Source of the DNA: JBKEDC01 sp047972995
GTDB taxonomy: Bacteria > Bacteroidota > Bacteroidia > Bacteroidales > Prolixibacteraceae
Assembly (NCBI GenBank): GCA_047972995.1
Contig: JBKEBD010000006.1
Coordinates: 67,998 to 131,997, forward strand
DNA length: 64,000 nt
Direction: 5' to 3'
Shown: positions 41,907 to 49,637 of the stretch, one piece after another
Numbering within the stretch: the stretch's first letter is position 1
Layout: every line of letters begins with the position of its first letter
The notes under the pieces: generated by a model
Told to the model about the DNA's origin: nothing
The model's input: only the letters and a program-made list of their open reading frames with translations
Database searches by the model: none
Translations under genes and position numbers: made by a program

Positions 41907-42708
41907 CGTTTTCTTCTTTATTGTGATGAATTAATTTTTCCAACAAAGTAGTTAGTTTCAGCCCATTGATATCAAGCTTCAATTCTCCTCTGTGGCAGAA
42001 TGAAATTTTACCTCGTTCTTCTGAAACAATGATGGCAATAGCGTCGCTTTCTTCGGTTATTCCAATGGCAGCACGGTGACGTAGCCCTAGGTTAGGATTA
42101 ATATTTCGTCTGTCGGTTACAGGTAAAATACAACGAGCCGATACTATTTTATTCCCCACAATGACCATAGCGCCATCGTGAAGAGGTGAATTCTTGAAGA
42201 ATATGGTTTCAATAAGGCTATCAGAAATGCGTGCATTAATAATTTCACCAGTTTTGATAATTTCACCGAGCATTGTTCCTTGCCCTATAACAATTAAAGC
42301 CCCCGTTTTTGTTTTTCCCATATTCAAACAAGCATCAACTAGCATTCTAATTTGCCGATTGGTGACTGTGCGATTATCATTTTCTTGACCAAAGATTTTG
42401 TCGGTACTGAAGAAACGTTTTACTTGTTCGTTACTACCAATCATGAGCAGGAATTTGCGGATTTCTTGTTGAAATACAATGAGAAGAGCAATCACACCAA
42501 CGCCAAGAAACTGGCCGAGGATATTCTCCATCAATTCCATGTGGAGTGCACGAATGATTACCCAAGAAATAAAGAGAAGAAATAAGCCAATGAAGATATT
42601 GAAAGCAACGGTATTTTTGGTGTTCTTGTATAAAAAATAGAGCAAGAATGACGCCATCAAAATATCAATAATATCGAAGAATCGAATGGTTATAAAAAGA
42701 TTGGTCAT
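41893..42708 (-). CDS. cdaA: Diadenylate cyclase CdaA (DacA)
   Basis: Makes cyclic di-AMP from ATP at the inner membrane. It is 271 aa, usual length. Seen: three N-terminal membrane helices (about 13-30, 34-53, 60-78), then the DAC domain with D-G-A near residue 178 in S-P-L-H-D-G-A-M and R-H-R-A-A-I-G near 205, the two catalytic motifs. The ATG overlaps the folP stop by 4 bases (ATGA), and the stop overlaps the NMO start by 14. The YbbR/CdaR-like protein is 7 kb away in another operon, unlike the Firmicutes cdaA-cdaR-glmM order. No c-di-AMP phosphodiesterase was noticed here. Confidence 0.94.
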   Translation of the reverse strand: MTNLFITIRFFDIIDILMASFLLYFLYKNTKNTVAFNIFIGLFLLFISWVIIRALHMELMENILGQFLGVGVIALLIVFQQEIRKFLLMIGSNEQVKRFFSTDKIFGQENDNRTVTNRQIRMLVDACLNMGKTKTGALIVIGQGTMLGEIIKTGEIINARISDSLIETIFFKNSPLHDGAMVIVGNKIVSARCILPVTDRRNINPNLGLRHRAAIGITEESDAIAIIVSEERGKISFCHRGELKLDINGLKLTTLLEKLIHHNKEENDEHQ

Positions 42709-43586
42709 CGAGCTATTTCTTTGAGTTTATTGAAAATTTTCACACAATGTACAGCTTCTTTCACATCGTGCACACGTAAGATATTTGCTCCACCGAGCAG
42801 TGCAAGTGTATTTGCCGATATGGTGGAAGGTAGGCTTTCTTCTGGTGTAATGTCTAGCATTTTGTAGAACATTGATTTCCTACTTATGCCAACGAGTAAA
42901 GGAAGTTGGAATACCTTGAATGCATCAAGTCGGTTTAGTAAATCGTAGTTGTTTTCTAGTGTTTTCCCAAATCCAAATCCGGGATCAAGAATTACATCTT
43001 TCACGCCAAGCTTATGCAGTTTACGTACTTTATCGGAAAAATATTTTGACATATCTTTTATGATGTCGGAGTACTCAGGTGTTTCGTGTATGTGCTCGTT
43101 GTCTTTTCCTGCAAGATGCATCAGAATGTATGGAACACCTAATTTAGCGACAGTGCTAAACATTTGTTCGTCGAACATGCCACCTGAAATGTCATTGATA
43201 ATCACTTCACCCACCTCGTCCACCACGCGGTGAGCCACCCAAGAGCGATAGGTGTCAATCGAAATCGGTATGTCGGGATAGAGTTTTCGCACCAAAGCAA
43301 CTGCGGGGATTAAGCGTTTCAGCTCCTCCTTGTGCGAGGCTTGTTCTGCTCCCGGGCGAGTAGAAACTGCCCCAATATCAATGATATCGACACCATCAGC
43401 TACCATTTCATGCACACGAGTAGTTGTGGCTTCTTCATTTATATATTGTCCGCCATCGAAAAAGGAATCGGGACCAACATTTAATATACCCATTACTTTG
43501 GGTGTGCTGAGGTCGATGATTTTTCCGTTTAAGACGATGGTGCTTTTCTCCATTAGAAAGCGTCCGGCATTGGTAGATACTAGCAT
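42705..43586 (-). CDS. folP: Dihydropteroate synthase
   Basis: Joins pABA to 6-hydroxymethyl-dihydropterin diphosphate in folate synthesis, the target of sulfonamides. It is 293 aa from the ATG at 43586, placed 20 bases after a -7 box; another in-frame ATG lies at 43553. Seen: loop 1 with N-V-G-P-D-S-F-F-D-G-G, loop 2 V-S-T-R-P-G-A, I-S-I-D-T-Y, I-I-N-D-I-S-G-G, L-D-P-G-F-G-F-G-K, and G-I-S-R-K-S-M. Unusually, loop 1 has Gly (codon 43473-43475) where most family members have Thr (N-V-T-P-D-S-F). It heads the folP-cdaA-NMO unit. Confidence 0.95.
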   Translation of the reverse strand: MLVSTNAGRFLMEKSTIVLNGKIIDLSTPKVMGILNVGPDSFFDGGQYINEEATTTRVHEMVADGVDIIDIGAVSTRPGAEQASHKEELKRLIPAVALVRKLYPDIPISIDTYRSWVAHRVVDEVGEVIINDISGGMFDEQMFSTVAKLGVPYILMHLAGKDNEHIHETPEYSDIIKDMSKYFSDKVRKLHKLGVKDVILDPGFGFGKTLENNYDLLNRLDAFKVFQLPLLVGISRKSMFYKMLDITPEESLPSTISANTLALLGGANILRVHDVKEAVHCVKIFNKLKEIAR

Positions 43587-43606
43587 ATTGAATTTTTTAA
43601 TCTCCA

Positions 43607-43614
43607 CAAATATA
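43607..43614 (-). promoter_or_regulatory. Promoter of folP-cdaA-NMO
   Basis: Minus strand TATATTTG (TAnnTTTG), 20 bases upstream of the ATG at 43586. It lies inside the longer open frame reaching 43646, so that earlier start would be untranscribed. Confidence 0.55.
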
Positions 43615-43696
43615 AGTTGAAATTTATCATTGGGGAAATAATTCAAGAGCGATGTTAACGGAATTGTTATAAACTACCGATAATGTGGTATTAACT

Positions 43697-43723
43697 AAAA
43701 AAAAAGCAGCTCGAAAGAGCTGC
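43697..43723 (-). terminator. Terminator of the cys operon
   Basis: GCAGCTC GAAA GAGCTGC: seven perfect pairs with a stable GNRA-type loop on the plus reading. On the minus strand it is followed by nine U. It lies 10 bases past the cysNC stop. Confidence 0.95.
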
Positions 43724-43733
43724 CTTCAAATAT

Positions 43734-45638
43734 TTATTTTATTGGGAAGATTCCCACTTCATTGCAATAACTGATGATTTGTTCCACATTTCCTTCACCC
43801 TCGCTAGGGGTCATGATGATGGCGGGCTGCGATGGTTCATCGAATGGCAAATCAACGCCCGGAATGAACTTAACGTTCGTTTGGCTGTAGAACTCTGGCT
43901 TGTTTTGTTTGCAGTAGTCCAAATCGGCTTTCATATAGAAGGTATGGAAGCGTTCCTTTCCGATGATTTCTTCCACTTGTTTGCGCACCGCTTCTTCATG
44001 CGACACAAACGAGCAAATGGTAATAATACCATGGTCGTTCAGTATGCGGCACATTTCGGCAATGCGGCGCAGATGTTCGGCACGGTCGGCAGGCGAGAAG
44101 TCAAGCTCTTTCGATAAGCCCGAGCGCAGAGTTCCTCCATCGAGGAGCACAACTTTGGCACTCATCTCGAAGAGTTGTCTTTCGAGGGTGTAGGCACATT
44201 CGTTTTTGCCAGAACCAAACAGCCCCGTTACCCAAAGGGTAGCTCCTTTTTGGTTGTATTGTTTCTGGTATTGCTCGGTGGTGATTAATCCTTCACCTCG
44301 TCCTATTTGTTTGCGTTCTTCATCGCTAATTCTTGAGGGAAGGTGTTCGCTGGCGAGTTTGTCGATAATCATGCCCACTGCCACGGTGTTGTTGGTAATT
44401 GGGTCGATGAGCACAAATGAACCAGTGGCTTTGTTTTTCTTGTAGGGGTCGAAGAAGAGCGGTTTGTTGGTGGTGAGCACCGCGCGGCCAATTTCATTTA
44501 GGCTGAAGAAATCAATGGCTGATTTCTCCATGGTGTTCACATCTACTTTATATTGAATCTTGTCGATGCGCGCTTTGGTGTTGTTATTGGCTTGCTTGAT
44601 GAAGAATTGTGTGGTGGGGTCCATCGGATTTTCATCCATCCACACCAACATGGCTTCAAAGTGGCGGTCAACACGAGGCTGATTTTCGGGATATACCAAC
44701 ATATCGCCACGAGAAATGTCTATTTCATCTTCCAAAGTTACGGTTACCGATTGTGGTGGAAATGCCATATCAAGACTGCCATCATAGGTTACAATGTCTT
44801 TAATTTTCGATTTTTTTCCCGAAGGAAGCACCATCACTTCTTCGCCTTTGCGCACAATGCCCGAGGCTACTTTGGCAGAGAATCCACGGAAGTTATTGTC
44901 GGGCTTTAAGACATATTGCACAGGGTATCGCATGTCTTCAAAGTTGCGGTCGGAGCTGATGTGTACTGTTTCGAGGAAGTCGAGCACGCAGCGACCTTTA
45001 TACCATGGCATCGTGTCGGATTTCTCTACCACATTTTCACCTTTCAAGGCAGAAAGTGGAATACAGGTGATGTGTGGAATGTCAAGCTGCGCCACAAAGT
45101 CCATATAGTCTTTTTGGATGGCGTTGAATTTGGCTTCGTCGTAATTGATGAGGTCCATTTTATTCACCGCCAAAATTACGTGTTTAATGCCAAGCAGAGA
45201 CACGAGGAAGGTGTGGCGTTTGGTTTGCGTGATTACGCCTTTTGATGCATCAACCAAGATGATGGCAAGGTTGGCGGTAGATGCGCCAGTTACCATGTTT
45301 CGAGTGTATTGCTCGTGTCCGGGAGTGTCGGCGATGATGAATTTGCGTTTGTTGGTCGAGAAATAGCGATATGCCACGTCAATGGTGATGCCTTGCTCGC
45401 GTTCGGCTTTCAAGCCATCGAGTAGGAGAGCGTAGTCGATTTCTTCACCGGCATGCCCAATGCGTTTCGAGTCGCGCTCGAGGGCTGCTAGTTGGTCTTC
45501 ATAAAGTTGCTTGCTGTCAAACATTAATCGTCCGATGAGCGTTGATTTACCATCGTCCACCGATCCGGCGGTGAGCAAGCGTAACAAGTCTTTTTTTTCG
45601 TCTTGTGCTAAGAAGTTATGTATGTTATGTTTATTCAT
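43734..45638 (-). CDS. cysN: Sulfate adenylyltransferase large subunit fused to APS kinase-like domain
   Basis: 634 aa from the ATG at 45638 (frame runs 14 residues upstream through a repeat, unlikely to be translated). N-terminal CysN GTPase (about 1-440): A-G-S-V-D-D-G-K-S-T-L-I-G-R, D-T-P-G-H-E-Q-Y-T-R-N-M, N-K-M-D-L. C-terminal CysC-type domain (about 460-634): the P-loop reads G-L-F-G-S-G-K-N-E, so the Ser/Thr after Lys is Asn; the substrate motif is D-G-G-T-L-R-S-G-L. It makes APS with CysD and may phosphorylate it to PAPS, if the altered P-loop still works. Last gene of the SLC13-cysD-cysNC run. Confidence 0.94.
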   Translation of the reverse strand: MNKHNIHNFLAQDEKKDLLRLLTAGSVDDGKSTLIGRLMFDSKQLYEDQLAALERDSKRIGHAGEEIDYALLLDGLKAEREQGITIDVAYRYFSTNKRKFIIADTPGHEQYTRNMVTGASTANLAIILVDASKGVITQTKRHTFLVSLLGIKHVILAVNKMDLINYDEAKFNAIQKDYMDFVAQLDIPHITCIPLSALKGENVVEKSDTMPWYKGRCVLDFLETVHISSDRNFEDMRYPVQYVLKPDNNFRGFSAKVASGIVRKGEEVMVLPSGKKSKIKDIVTYDGSLDMAFPPQSVTVTLEDEIDISRGDMLVYPENQPRVDRHFEAMLVWMDENPMDPTTQFFIKQANNNTKARIDKIQYKVDVNTMEKSAIDFFSLNEIGRAVLTTNKPLFFDPYKKNKATGSFVLIDPITNNTVAVGMIIDKLASEHLPSRISDEERKQIGRGEGLITTEQYQKQYNQKGATLWVTGLFGSGKNECAYTLERQLFEMSAKVVLLDGGTLRSGLSKELDFSPADRAEHLRRIAEMCRILNDHGIITICSFVSHEEAVRKQVEEIIGKERFHTFYMKADLDYCKQNKPEFYSQTNVKFIPGVDLPFDEPSQPAIIMTPSEGEGNVEQIISYCNEVGIFPIK

Positions 45639-45640
45639 TT

Positions 45641-45707
45641 TTGAGTTGTTGAGTTGTTGAATTGTTGAGTTGTTTAACACCGTAAGGTCAATTCGTAATT
45701 CGTAATT
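45641..45707. repeat. Short tandem repeats upstream of cysNC
   Basis: Four octamers (TTGAGTTG x2, TTGAATTG, TTGAGTTG) at 45641-45672, immediately upstream of the cysNC ATG. They are followed by AATTCGT twice plus AATT at 45690-45707. Both lie in the 71-base cysD-cysNC spacer. The units are not multiples of 3. Such simple repeats can slip; here they might affect cysNC translation. Confidence 0.7.
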
Positions 45708-45709
45708 TT

Positions 45710-46618
45710 TTAAAAGTATCCTTCTCGTTTTTTCTGTTCCATGCTCGCTTCTTGGTCGAAGTCGATCACACGAGTGGTTCTTTCTGAAACGGTCACGGTC
45801 ATCATTTCCTCAATAATTTCCTCAATGGTAGTAGCCGTTGATTCCACCGCCCCGGTTAGCGGATAGCAACCCAAGGTGCGGAAGCGCACCATTTTCATTT
45901 CTGCGGTGTCGGCAAGTTCCTTTGGCATGCGGTTGTCGTCCACCAAAATGAGATTACCGCCCACATTTACCACCGGACGTTCTTGTGCATAATATAAAGG
46001 TACTATCGGTATGTTTTCTAATCGGATGTATTGCCATACGTCAAGCTCTGTCCAGTTTGAAATGGGGAACACTCGTATTGATTCGCCTTTGTGTACTCTA
46101 GCGTTGAAGATGTCCCAAAGTTCGGGGCGTTGATTTTTCGGGTCCCATTGGTGGAACTTGTCGCGGAAAGAAAAGATACGCTCTTTGGCTCTTGATTTCT
46201 CTTCATCGCGACGGGCACCACCAAAGGCGGCATCGAAGCCATATTTGCTTAGCCCCTCAAGCAGGGCTTGTGTTTTCATGGTGTCGGTATGCACTTTGCT
46301 ACCATGAGAATAAGGTCCGATGCCGGCTTCAAATCCTTTTTTGTTGTAGTGGGTAATTAAGTCCCAGCCTTTTTCTTTGGCATATTTATCGCGAAATTCA
46401 ATCATTTCTTTGAATTTCCATTTCGAGTCGATGTGCATTAATGGGAAAGGCACTTTCCCGGGGTAAAAAGCTTTTTCAGCTAGTCGAACCATCACTGCCG
46501 AGTCTTTGCCGATGGAGTAGAGCATCACGGGATTTTCAAATTCCGCTGCTACTTCGCGAATGATTTGTATCGCTTCGGCTTCCAGCTCGCGCAGGTGTGT
46601 AAGATTATAATTTTCCAT
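45710..46618 (-). CDS. cysD: Sulfate adenylyltransferase small subunit
   Basis: 302 aa from the ATG at 46618. PP-loop ATP pyrophosphatase subunit that forms APS from sulfate and ATP with CysN. Seen: S-I-G-K-D-S-A-V-M (PP-loop, about 37-45), H-I-D-S-K-W-K-F-K-E, F-G-G-A-R-R-D-E-E-K-S-R, S-N-W-T-E-L-D-V-W-Q-Y-I, L-G-C-Y-P-L-T-G-A. It follows the SLC13 permease gene by 23 bases and precedes cysNC by 71. Confidence 0.96.
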   Translation of the reverse strand: MENYNLTHLRELEAEAIQIIREVAAEFENPVMLYSIGKDSAVMVRLAEKAFYPGKVPFPLMHIDSKWKFKEMIEFRDKYAKEKGWDLITHYNKKGFEAGIGPYSHGSKVHTDTMKTQALLEGLSKYGFDAAFGGARRDEEKSRAKERIFSFRDKFHQWDPKNQRPELWDIFNARVHKGESIRVFPISNWTELDVWQYIRLENIPIVPLYYAQERPVVNVGGNLILVDDNRMPKELADTAEMKMVRFRTLGCYPLTGAVESTATTIEEIIEEMMTVTVSERTTRVIDFDQEASMEQKKREGYF

Positions 46619-46641
46619 GTTATATTTTTTGTTTTTCTGTT

Positions 46642-48447
46642 TTAAAAGGGCCAAAATAGGGGGATGAACACTACTGATATGATGAAGGCTATCAGGTTAA
46701 GTGGTAGTCCCACTTTCACGTAGTCCATAAATTTATAGTTTCCTAAACCTTGCACCAGCAAGTTGGTTTGGTAGCCAATGGGGGTGGCAAAGCTTGCCGA
46801 TGCTGCAATGCAAATGGCAATGAGAAAGGGTTGCGGATTAACACCGAGTTGATTTGCTGCTGCCAGAGCAATAGGGAAAACTAGTGCTGCTGCTGCGTTG
46901 TTGGTAATAAATTCGGTGAATAGGTTTGTCATGAGATATAGGGTAATTAGCACGCCAATAGGACCCCATGATTTCGAGAAGTTGATGGCTGCATTAGCAA
47001 TGCCTGCTGCAGCTCCCGACTCGTGCAGCGCATTGCTGATGCCGAATGCACAGGCAATAGTGATGAGCACATCCCAAGTGATGAATTTGGTGTATTTTCG
47101 GTTGGGCACAATGTTTATCCACGACATGACAACGGCTGTAAGCGCAGCAAAGTAAAACATATCGGGTTTATTGCCATTTAAACTTGGAAGTTTTTGGCTA
47201 ATTGTTGCACCAATAATCATTAGCAGCACCAATATCAAGGCAATGGCACGTTGCCCTTTGTATCTTGGCGGAGGCAATTCTCCAATGCTTGATGTAAGAT
47301 AGAAAATTTGAGAATTTCCCCAGTTTTTATGGAACTCTTTTGCGGCGAGCATTACCAAGCTATCGCCTGCTTTCATTTTAAAAGAGCCCACTTTGCCTGA
47401 AATGGTTTCACCATTACGATATACTGCTAGAACCTCAGCACGGTAGTGACTGATAAAATCAAACTCTTCGATGGTGCAATTGATTCCGGGGAATCGAGTG
47501 GAAAGTACTACTTCTATTTGTTCTAAGTTGGAATTGTCTTCCATTCGTTTAAATCGTTGAGCAGCCTCTAGTTTAATGTGTTTGTTGTTTAATAAATTAA
47601 GTAGCTGATCTGATTTTACTCGAATTACGAGCTTGTCATGTTCTGTTAATACGAATGTGTCATTAGATGCATCAATTTTATCTCCATTTCTAACCACAGT
47701 TTGAACTCGAACATTTCGCATGATACTACTTCTACCATTTACTAACTCGCTGCCAATGAGTGCGCTGTTTTTAGTGATGCTTGCATCGAGGAAGTATTTT
47801 TTATAATCGTTGGAGTTCCGGCGAATGTTGTCTTTTTTACCCGGCAGGAGCTTGTTGCCTATTGTGACCAAATATAAAAAACCAATCAGGGCAATTATAA
47901 TACCCACTTTTCCTGTTTCAAACATTCCTAAACCGGGCATACCGTTCTCTTGCATCAGACCGTGCACTACTAAGTTTGTGGAAGTACCAATGAGTGTGCA
48001 CATTCCCCCAAAAATAGTTGCATAAGAAAGTGGAATGAGGAATTTCTGGGGTGAAAGGTTCATTTTTTCTGCCCAGTTTTTAATAATAGGGGCAAATATA
48101 ATAACAACAGGGGTGTTGTTTAGGAAAGCTGAAAGTGTAGCGACTGGTAAGAGAATTTTGGTAAGAGTGAATGGGAATTTTCCTCTTCGTTTGGGTAGGT
48201 AATTACGAGCCACCAAATTTAGTGCTCCAGAATAGCGCACGCCTGCACTCACTAGAAATAAGACGGCCACGGTGAGCATTCCTTTGTTGGAAAATCCGGC
48301 AAGGGCTTGTTCAGAATCGATCACGCCCGAAATCATCAACACCGTTAGTGCCGAAAAAAACACCATCCCGGGACGCATTAAGTCGTAGATTAGTGCAATA
48401 ATCACGAGTAGTATAATACCGATAACAAATATAGCCTCTGCAGTCAT
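46642..48447 (-). CDS. SLC13-family sulfate permease with two TrkA-C domains
   Basis: 601-aa inner-membrane Na+/anion transporter, probable sulfate importer given that it heads the cysD-cysNC operon. Start at 48447 (family-like M-T-A-E-A-I-F-V-I-G), 24 bases after a -7 box, with AGAGG as ribosome site. Seen: two transport repeats with S-A-F-L-N-N-T-P-V-V (about 104) and a second T-E-F-I-T-N-N-A-A-A-A (about 515), split by two soluble TrkA-C domains (about 205-380, N-S-A-L-I-G-S-E-L and Y-R-A-E-V-L-A-V-Y-R-N-G-E). About twelve membrane segments in total. Another possible substrate is a dicarboxylate, less likely in this operon. Confidence 0.9.
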   Translation of the reverse strand: MTAEAIFVIGIILLVIIALIYDLMRPGMVFFSALTVLMISGVIDSEQALAGFSNKGMLTVAVLFLVSAGVRYSGALNLVARNYLPKRRGKFPFTLTKILLPVATLSAFLNNTPVVIIFAPIIKNWAEKMNLSPQKFLIPLSYATIFGGMCTLIGTSTNLVVHGLMQENGMPGLGMFETGKVGIIIALIGFLYLVTIGNKLLPGKKDNIRRNSNDYKKYFLDASITKNSALIGSELVNGRSSIMRNVRVQTVVRNGDKIDASNDTFVLTEHDKLVIRVKSDQLLNLLNNKHIKLEAAQRFKRMEDNSNLEQIEVVLSTRFPGINCTIEEFDFISHYRAEVLAVYRNGETISGKVGSFKMKAGDSLVMLAAKEFHKNWGNSQIFYLTSSIGELPPPRYKGQRAIALILVLLMIIGATISQKLPSLNGNKPDMFYFAALTAVVMSWINIVPNRKYTKFITWDVLITIACAFGISNALHESGAAAGIANAAINFSKSWGPIGVLITLYLMTNLFTEFITNNAAAALVFPIALAAANQLGVNPQPFLIAICIAASASFATPIGYQTNLLVQGLGNYKFMDYVKVGLPLNLIAFIISVVFIPLFWPF

Positions 48448-48471
48448 AAAATCCTCTTTTTTTGACAGAGG

Positions 48472-48479
48472 CAAAGATA
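48472..48479 (-). promoter_or_regulatory. Promoter of the SLC13-cysD-cysNC operon
   Basis: Minus strand TATCTTTG (TAnnTTTG), 24 bases upstream of the chosen ATG at 48447. AGAGG lies between. No riboswitch-like fold was seen. Confidence 0.6.
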
Positions 48480-48600
48480 ACGGGAGTAATTACTTTTGTT
48501 ATGGATATAAATACCTACTTTGAAAGAAAAAGGAGAGTAGTTAGAAATGGTTCTAAATTTTGCGTATATCTCCAACTAACTGCATCTTTCTTAGTAGCAT

Positions 48601-48682
48601 ACCGAAGCTTCACTTTTGATTTTTTTGTTGTTCGGTAGGTTACCGAAGCTTCACTTTTGCACTTTTTGTTGTTCGGTAAGTT
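48601..48682. repeat. 41-bp tandem repeat, two copies with internal hairpin
   Basis: Two units (48601-48641, 48642-48682) with the core ACCGAAGCTTCACTTTTG, then TTTTTTGTTGTTCGGTA. Each has TACCGAA facing TTCGGTA (7 bases) and so could form a hairpin. It lies in the 231-base spacer between the cys promoter and the fRMsr gene. Beginning and length resemble the 37039 units (ACCGAAG...TTTTTG...TTGT). Confidence 0.7.
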
Positions 48683-48710
48683 AAGGTCAGGCGCATTATT
48701 GTTTGGAGAA

Positions 48711-49157
48711 TCATAGCTTCGGTGCTAATAATTGACAAGCAGCTTCAAGAAAATATTTGTCTTCGTCGGTGAAAGGGGCAGGCGAGTGGCTATCAATATC
48801 AAGCTCTGCCACAAATTCGCCATCTTTCACGATAGGTACGACAATTTCCGATTGTACATCTAAGCCGCAAGAAATGTAATTGTCCATTTGAGTAACATCT
48901 TGCACCACCATAGTGGTTTTGCTTGCTGCCACTTGTCCGCACACCCCTTTCCCGATGTCAATATGCGTGTGCTGTGTCGGTTTGCCTACAAAATTGCCAA
49001 GCACCAATTCCCCATTTTCTAAGATGTAAAATCCTACCCAATCGTAGTGATAGATTTGTTCCTTCAGTAAGGAGCAAATATCGAGCAGTAAACTAGGTTT
49101 ATTTTCTTCAACCATTTGCTCAATTTCAATTAGGCAATTTTGAAATGTGATGTTCAT
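48711..49157 (-). CDS. msrC: GAF-domain free methionine-R-sulfoxide reductase
   Basis: 148-aa stand-alone GAF protein of the fRMsr family, which reduces free Met-R-sulfoxide with thioredoxin. Seen: Y-D-W-V-G-F-Y-I, G-K-G-V-C-G-Q-V-A with the catalytic-region Cys, V-Q-D-V-T-Q, and Y-I-S-C-G-L-D-V-Q-S-E-I-V-V-P-I with a second Cys. Two of the three canonical redox Cys are seen. It lies 2 bases after pyrI and is probably read with pyrB-pyrI. trxB elsewhere in the window could supply reduced thioredoxin. Confidence 0.85.
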   Translation of the reverse strand: MNITFQNCLIEIEQMVEENKPSLLLDICSLLKEQIYHYDWVGFYILENGELVLGNFVGKPTQHTHIDIGKGVCGQVAASKTTMVVQDVTQMDNYISCGLDVQSEIVVPIVKDGEFVAELDIDSHSPAPFTDEDKYFLEAACQLLAPKL

Positions 49158-49159
49158 GC

Positions 49160-49636
49160 TTATTTAATTACAATCTGGTTTTCATAGGTAATTTTCTCGC
49201 AATACTTACACTTCAGGTGAATAGGGCTTGTGCTGGTGACCCGAAAAAAAGTGTTCATCGGTTCATTGTTGGTAATACATTTGGGGTTGAAGCATTTCAC
49301 AATACCCGTAACGGTTTCGGGCACTTCCACCACCTTTTTCTCCACCACCTCATAATCTTTAATCACATTAATCTTAGCATTGGGTGCAATGAGTGCAATT
49401 TTGTCTACCTCATTAGGGGCAAAAAACAAATTGGCTACCTTAATAATTGCTTTATTTCCTTGCGTATTACTGTCGAGGTTTGCTCCGAAAGTAATCATAT
49501 TAGCAGTTTTGTCAAGCCCAAGAATAGAGATGACTTTAAATAAACTTTCCGATGGAATGTGGTCAATCACGGTACCGTTTTCAAGAGCGCTAACTTTAAG
49601 TTTTAGTCTCTTGTTTCTTTTGTCAGTTGAAAGCAT
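49160..49636 (-). CDS. pyrI: Aspartate carbamoyltransferase regulatory subunit
   Basis: 158 aa. Allosteric zinc subunit of ATCase that binds CTP and ATP. Seen: N-terminal nucleotide-binding domain (I-D-H-I-P-S-E-S-L-F-K-V, D-K-T-A-N-M-I-T), and the C-terminal zinc ribbon with Cys115, Cys120, Cys143 and Cys146 (C-F-N-P-K-C and C-K-Y-C). It starts one base after pyrB. Confidence 0.96.
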   Translation of the reverse strand: MLSTDKRNKRLKLKVSALENGTVIDHIPSESLFKVISILGLDKTANMITFGANLDSNTQGNKAIIKVANLFFAPNEVDKIALIAPNAKINVIKDYEVVEKKVVEVPETVTGIVKCFNPKCITNNEPMNTFFRVTSTSPIHLKCKYCEKITYENQIVIK

Positions 49637-49637
49637 C

